17,571 nt of DNA, taken from the NCBI GenBank assembly GCA_035507915.1, contig DATJNS010000210.1, forward strand, positions 1-17,571, written 5' to 3'. Position 1 is the first letter of the stretch; the number at the start of each line of letters is the position of its first letter. This DNA comes from JACQAI01 sp035507915. GTDB taxonomy: Bacteria; Pseudomonadota; Alphaproteobacteria; Elsterales; Elsteraceae. Shown here one piece after another: positions 13,650-17,571 of this stretch. The translations under genes and the position numbers were made by a program. The notes under the pieces are model-generated. The model was given only the letters and a program-made list of their open reading frames with translations. It had not been told where the DNA came from and searched no databases.

Positions 13650-13650
<1 letters not shown>
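12601..13650 (+). CDS. dppD: Dipeptide/oligopeptide ABC transporter ATP-binding protein (DppD/OppD type)
   Basis: A 349-residue ABC ATPase that powers peptide import with the second ATPase below. Walker A is GESGCGKS (46-53), the Q-loop FQEPMTSLNP is typical of this subfamily, the signature is LSGGMRQR (161-168), Walker B is LLIADEP (181-187) and the switch His is in ITHDLGV. The C-terminal oligopeptide-transporter domain carries Cys303, Cys309, Cys316 and Cys334 (GCRFHPRCPF and following), a four-Cys set known in OppD/DppD proteins to hold a [4Fe-4S] cluster. ATGs at 12595 and 12601 are both possible; the ribosome site is weak (GGA at 12592-12594) because a palindromic repeat occupies the upstream region. 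Further extension would translate the repeat and is unlikely. The stop overlaps the next start (TGATG). The gene symbol reflects type, not proven substrate. Confidence 0.93.
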
Positions 13651-14750
<1,100 letters not shown>

Positions 14751-14773
14751 GCGGTTTTCGCGTGAGCACTCTC

Positions 14774-14885
14774 ACCCCCCATCCCGACCTTCCCCCTCAA
14801 GGGGGGAAGGAGTCAGGGTGTCCCGGCGGCACCAATCCCACCACCCGCACCCTCCCCCCTTGAGGGGGAGGGTGGGGAGGGGGGT
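14774..14885. repeat. Inverted pair of C/G-rich palindromes between ATPase and binding-protein genes
   Basis: The arm at 14774-14800 pairs with 14860-14885 with two mismatches and one unpaired base. Inside lie two smaller palindromes, 14788-14810 (CCTTCCCCCTCAA then GGGGGGAAGG) and 14849-14873 (a near mirror of it). The layout, two self-complementary units in inverted order, is the same as at 12501-12593, although the sequence is unrelated. It fills most of the 167-nt gap and could act as a partial terminator or 3'-end stabiliser. Confidence 0.75.
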
Positions 14886-14917
14886 ACAAGAAGCGAGCGC
14901 GCTCAGGAGGCCTGGTC

Positions 14918-16423
14918 ATGGACTATCGACATCTCGCCGCGACGACGCTCTTGTCCGCCGCGCTGCTTTGCGGCTCCGCGGCGGCGCAGACCCTGCGCAT
15001 CGGCCTCGCCGAGGATCCCGACGGGCTGGATCCCGACCAGGCGCGCACCTTCGTCGGCCGCATCGTGTTCGCCGGCCTGTGCGACAAGCTGATCGACTAC
15101 GACACCAAGCTCGCCTATCAGCCGCAGCTCGCCACGGCGTGGAAATGGGCCGACGACCAAAAGTCGATCACCTTCACCTTGCGCCAGGGCGTCACGTTCC
15201 ACGACGGCGAGCCGTTCGACGCCGCAGCGGTCAAGTACAACATGGAACGCAAGCTCACCCTGCCGGAGTCGCGGCGCAAGTCCGAGATCAACGAGATCGT
15301 CGGCGTCGACGTGATCGACGCCCATACCGTGCGCTTCAATCTCAGCAAGCCGTCGGCGCCGCTGCTCGCCCAGCTCGCCGATCGCGCCGGCATGATGGTG
15401 GCGCCCAACGCCGCCAAGGCGGCGGGCGCGGCGTTCGCCAACCATCCGGTGTGCGCCGGCCCCTACAAGTTCGTCGAGCGGGTCGCCCAGGACCGCATCG
15501 TGCTCGAGCGCTTCGCCGACTACTGGAACAAGGACGCATTCCACTTCGACCGCGTGATCTACCAACCGATTCCCGACAGCACGGTCAGGCTCGCCAACCT
15601 GCAGGGCGGCAACCTCGACATGATCGAGCGGCTGGCGCCGACCGACGTCGAGCAGGTGCGCCAGGATCGCCGTCTGTCGGTGAGCGAGATCACCGGCCTC
15701 GCCTATCAGGGCATCACGATCAACATGGCCAACGGGCCGCGCAGCAAGGGGCCGCTCGCCGATCCGCGCGTGCGCGAGGCGCTCGAGCTCAGCATCGATC
15801 GCGACGCGATCAACCAGGTCGTGTTCAACGGCGCCTTCCTGTCGGGCAACCAGCCGGTGCCGCCGGAGAGCCCGTACTATGCCGGCGCGGTGCCGATTCC
15901 CAAGCGCGACGTCGCCAAGGCGAAGGCGTTGCTCGCCGCCGCCGGCCAGCCCGCCCCGACGATCGACCTGATGGTGCCGAGCACCTCGGAGGATCAGGCG
16001 GTCGCGCAGGTGCTGCAATCGATGGCGCAGGAGACCGGCATCGCCCTCAAGCTGTCGGTCGTCGAGTTCGCGACTGCGCTGCAGGAGGAGACCAAGGGCA
16101 ATTTCGAGGCCTTCCTGATCGGCTGGAGCGGCCGCATCGATCCCGACGGCAACATCTACAATTTCCAGCACAGCACCGGGTCGCTCAACTTCTCCAAGTA
16201 CCACAACCCGGAGGTCGACCGGCTGCTCGACGCGGCGCGCGAGACGCTCGACGAGGCGGGACGCGCCAAGCTCTACGGCCAGGCGGCGGAGCTGTATCTG
16301 AAGGACCGCCACATCATCTATCTGTTCCACCGCAAGTGGCTGTTCGCCATGTCGACCAAGCTCAAGGGCTTCGTGGCCAACCCCGACGGGCTGATCCGCC
16401 TCGCCGGATTGACGCTGCAGTGA
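14918..16423 (+). CDS. Peptide ABC transporter substrate-binding protein (SBP family 5, DppA-like)
   Basis: A 501-residue periplasmic binding protein with a Sec signal (residues 1-23, cut near SAAA/QTLRIG) and a CAGGAGG site at 14904-14910. The family 5 features are in order: the N-terminal LRIGLAEDPDGLDPDQART, the KSITFTLRQGVTFHDGEPFDAAAVKYNME block, the FNLSKPSAPLLAQLADRAGMMV strand and GPYKFVERVAQDRIVLERFADYW. Later come LADPRVREALELSIDRDAINQ and the C-terminal IYNFQHSTGSLNFSKYHNPEVDRLLD. Family 5 proteins bind di- and oligopeptides, nickel, haem or opines, so peptides are likely but not proven. It lies after the two ATPase genes and before the permeases, flanked by strong hairpins on both sides. 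Its own transcript level may therefore be uncoupled from the neighbours, as is common for binding proteins needed in excess. Confidence 0.93.
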   Translation: MDYRHLAATTLLSAALLCGSAAAQTLRIGLAEDPDGLDPDQARTFVGRIVFAGLCDKLIDYDTKLAYQPQLATAWKWADDQKSITFTLRQGVTFHDGEPFDAAAVKYNMERKLTLPESRRKSEINEIVGVDVIDAHTVRFNLSKPSAPLLAQLADRAGMMVAPNAAKAAGAAFANHPVCAGPYKFVERVAQDRIVLERFADYWNKDAFHFDRVIYQPIPDSTVRLANLQGGNLDMIERLAPTDVEQVRQDRRLSVSEITGLAYQGITINMANGPRSKGPLADPRVREALELSIDRDAINQVVFNGAFLSGNQPVPPESPYYAGAVPIPKRDVAKAKALLAAAGQPAPTIDLMVPSTSEDQAVAQVLQSMAQETGIALKLSVVEFATALQEETKGNFEAFLIGWSGRIDPDGNIYNFQHSTGSLNFSKYHNPEVDRLLDAARETLDEAGRAKLYGQAAELYLKDRHIIYLFHRKWLFAMSTKLKGFVANPDGLIRLAGLTLQ

Positions 16424-16425
16424 GG

Positions 16426-16496
16426 CGCTCGCGCGCCTGGGTTGGCGGGCGCACGCGGCAGCCGAAGGCGCGAGCGCCTTCGGACGCGCGCGAGCG
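16426..16496 (+). terminator. Nested hairpin between binding-protein and permease genes
   Basis: CGCTCGCGCGC at 16426-16436 pairs perfectly with GCGCGCGAGCG at 16486-16496. Inside this outer stem, CCGAAGGCG at 16462-16470 pairs with CGCCTTCGG at 16475-16483 around a CGAG loop. There is no T-tract, and the next gene starts 9 nt later in the same direction, so this is better read as an RNA-stabilising or partial-termination element than as a full terminator. Confidence 0.6.
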
Positions 16497-16505
16497 ACCA
16501 CACTC

Positions 16506-17447
16506 TTGAACGCCTTCCTGCTGCGCCGCCTGGCGATCAGCGTCCCGACCCTGCTGATCGTCACCGTGATCGTGTTCGGGCTGCAGCAGCTGCTGCCCGG
16601 CGACCCGGCGCTCGCACTGTCGGGCGAGGTGCGCGACCCCGCGGTGCTGGCGACGATCCGCGCCAAGTACCACCTCGACCAGCCCGCGCCCATCCAATAC
16701 GCCTACTGGCTGGGCGGCGCGCTGCACGGCGATCTCGGCATCTCGCTCAAGAGCAACGAGCCGGTGACCGAGCTCGTGTTGACGAAGCTGCCGGTCACCA
16801 TCGAGCTCGCCGCGCTCGCGATGCTGGTCGCGCTCGTGATCGGCATCCCGGCCGGCGTGATCTCGGCCGTCAAGCGCGACAGCGTGTGGGACCATCTCGC
16901 CAATGTGATCGGACTGTCGGGCCTGTCGATCCCGCACTTCTGGCTCGGCATCATGCTGATCCTGCTCGTCTCGGTGAAATGGGGCCTCCTGCCGCCGGGC
17001 GGTTTCGTCAGCCCGGCCGACGGCGTGGGCGCCAATCTCGAGGCCATGATCATGCCGGCGCTCGTGCTCGGCGGCGGCGTCACCGCCGTGATGATGCGCC
17101 ACACCCGCAGCGCGATGCTGGGCGTGCTGGGCAGCGACTACGTGCGCACCGCGCGCGCCAAGGGCCTGCTCGAGCGCACGGTGGTGATCAAGCACGCGCT
17201 GCGCAACGCGCTGATTCCCGTCGTCACCCTGGGCGCGCTCTATCTCGGCGACCTGATGTCGGGCGCCGTGCTGACCGAGTCGGTGTTCAACATCCCGGGC
17301 TTCGGCAAGCTGATCGTCGACGCGGTGTTCAATCGCGACTACGCCGTCGTGCAGGGCGTCGTGCTGTTCACCGCCTCGGCCTACATCCTGCTCAACCTCG
17401 GCGCCGACCTCGCGTATTTCCTAATCAATCCGAGGCTGCGCGGATGA
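16506..17447 (+). CDS. dppB: Peptide ABC transporter permease (DppB type)
   Basis: A 313-residue inner-membrane permease. The N-terminus RRLAISVPTLLIVTVIVFGL is the first helix typical of DppB/OppB, followed by the LLPGDPA motif and a periplasmic segment with YHLDQPAPIQYAYWLGGALHGDLGIS. Five further hydrophobic segments follow. The EAA loop that contacts the ATPases is DYVRTARAKGLLERTVVIKHALRNALIP, with the AxAKG core. The start is a TTG at 16506 with no good ribosome site, placed just after a hairpin. No better start exists that keeps the first helix, so low-efficiency initiation is likely. Its last four bases overlap the start of the second permease gene (ATGA), as is usual for the pair. 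The symbol is by type and position. Confidence 0.92.
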   Translation: MNAFLLRRLAISVPTLLIVTVIVFGLQQLLPGDPALALSGEVRDPAVLATIRAKYHLDQPAPIQYAYWLGGALHGDLGISLKSNEPVTELVLTKLPVTIELAALAMLVALVIGIPAGVISAVKRDSVWDHLANVIGLSGLSIPHFWLGIMLILLVSVKWGLLPPGGFVSPADGVGANLEAMIMPALVLGGGVTAVMMRHTRSAMLGVLGSDYVRTARAKGLLERTVVIKHALRNALIPVVTLGALYLGDLMSGAVLTESVFNIPGFGKLIVDAVFNRDYAVVQGVVLFTASAYILLNLGADLAYFLINPRLRG

Positions 17448-17571
17448 CCGCGGCGGCGTTTCCCGACACCGACGCGCCCGCGCGTCCCTCGGCGCTGCGC
17501 CGGCTCGCGGTCCGGCCGGCCGCCATGGTCGGCCTCGCCGTCGTGCTGTTCTTCGTCGCGGCCGCGCTCGC
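17444..17571 (+). CDS. dppC: Peptide ABC transporter permease (DppC type), N-terminal fragment cut by window end
   Basis: The first 42 codons of the second permease, starting at an ATG that overlaps the dppB-type stop. After a short Ala/Pro-rich cytosolic start, RRLAVRPAAMVGLAVVLFFVAAALA begins the first membrane helix, as in DppC/OppC proteins. The rest lies beyond the window, so the identity rests on this helix, the overlap and gene order. Confidence 0.82.
   Translation, partial: MTAAAFPDTDAPARPSALRRLAVRPAAMVGLAVVLFFVAAAL

Overview
The window is about 70% G+C, densely packed, and reads as a chromosomal segment of a metabolically versatile soil or water alphaproteobacterium (Rhodospirillales/Hyphomicrobiales type). 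The indications are tripartite-tricarboxylate (Bug) binding proteins, family III CoA-transferases, NIPSNAP and GFA-type small proteins, an EcfG-like GGAAC/CGTT promoter candidate and dispersed palindromes beginning CCGTCAT. The genus cannot be fixed from the sequence. I see no rRNA, tRNA, CRISPR array, phage or insertion sequence, and the stretch looks vertically inherited rather than an island.

Positions 1-6600 are catabolic. A 3-hydroxyacyl-CoA dehydrogenase (cut by the window edge) is followed one base later by a CoA-transferase closely resembling 2-methylfumaryl-CoA isomerase (Mct). Converging on it is a minus-strand set: two near-identical tandem NIPSNAP genes and a Tat-exported Bug solute-binding protein. 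A divergent gene for a possible RidA-like/CnbZ-like deaminase converges, across a palindromic repeat, on a second minus-strand operon made of an endonuclease/exonuclease/phosphatase-fold protein, a zinc GFA-fold protein and an isochorismatase-type cysteine amidohydrolase.

Positions 6775-11239 are the most distinctive part: a compact envelope redox/metal cluster. It holds a DUF2946-like membrane protein, an outer-membrane barrel-like protein whose predicted mature N-terminus is a CxCxC motif, a TlpA-type thioredoxin, a small lipoprotein, a SEL1-repeat protein and a SCO-type copper chaperone on the plus strand, with a convergent membrane-anchored c-type cytochrome. The genes from the barrel to SCO are separated by 16 nt or less or overlap by 4 nt. 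The likely theme is periplasmic copper handling and thiol/haem chemistry, but the specific job is unknown.

Positions 11390-11665 encode a small charged, low-complexity protein behind a candidate EcfG (general stress sigma factor) promoter. From 11759 to the end runs a peptide-uptake locus: a DUF1028 (Ntn-hydrolase-like) protein, two dipeptide/oligopeptide ABC ATPases with four-Cys C-terminal motifs, a periplasmic binding protein, one permease and the start of the second permease. A good match to a sigma-54 -24/-12 element lies upstream of the DUF1028 gene. Paired self-complementary palindromes sit just before the first ATPase gene and just after the second, and a nested hairpin separates the binding-protein gene from the first permease gene.
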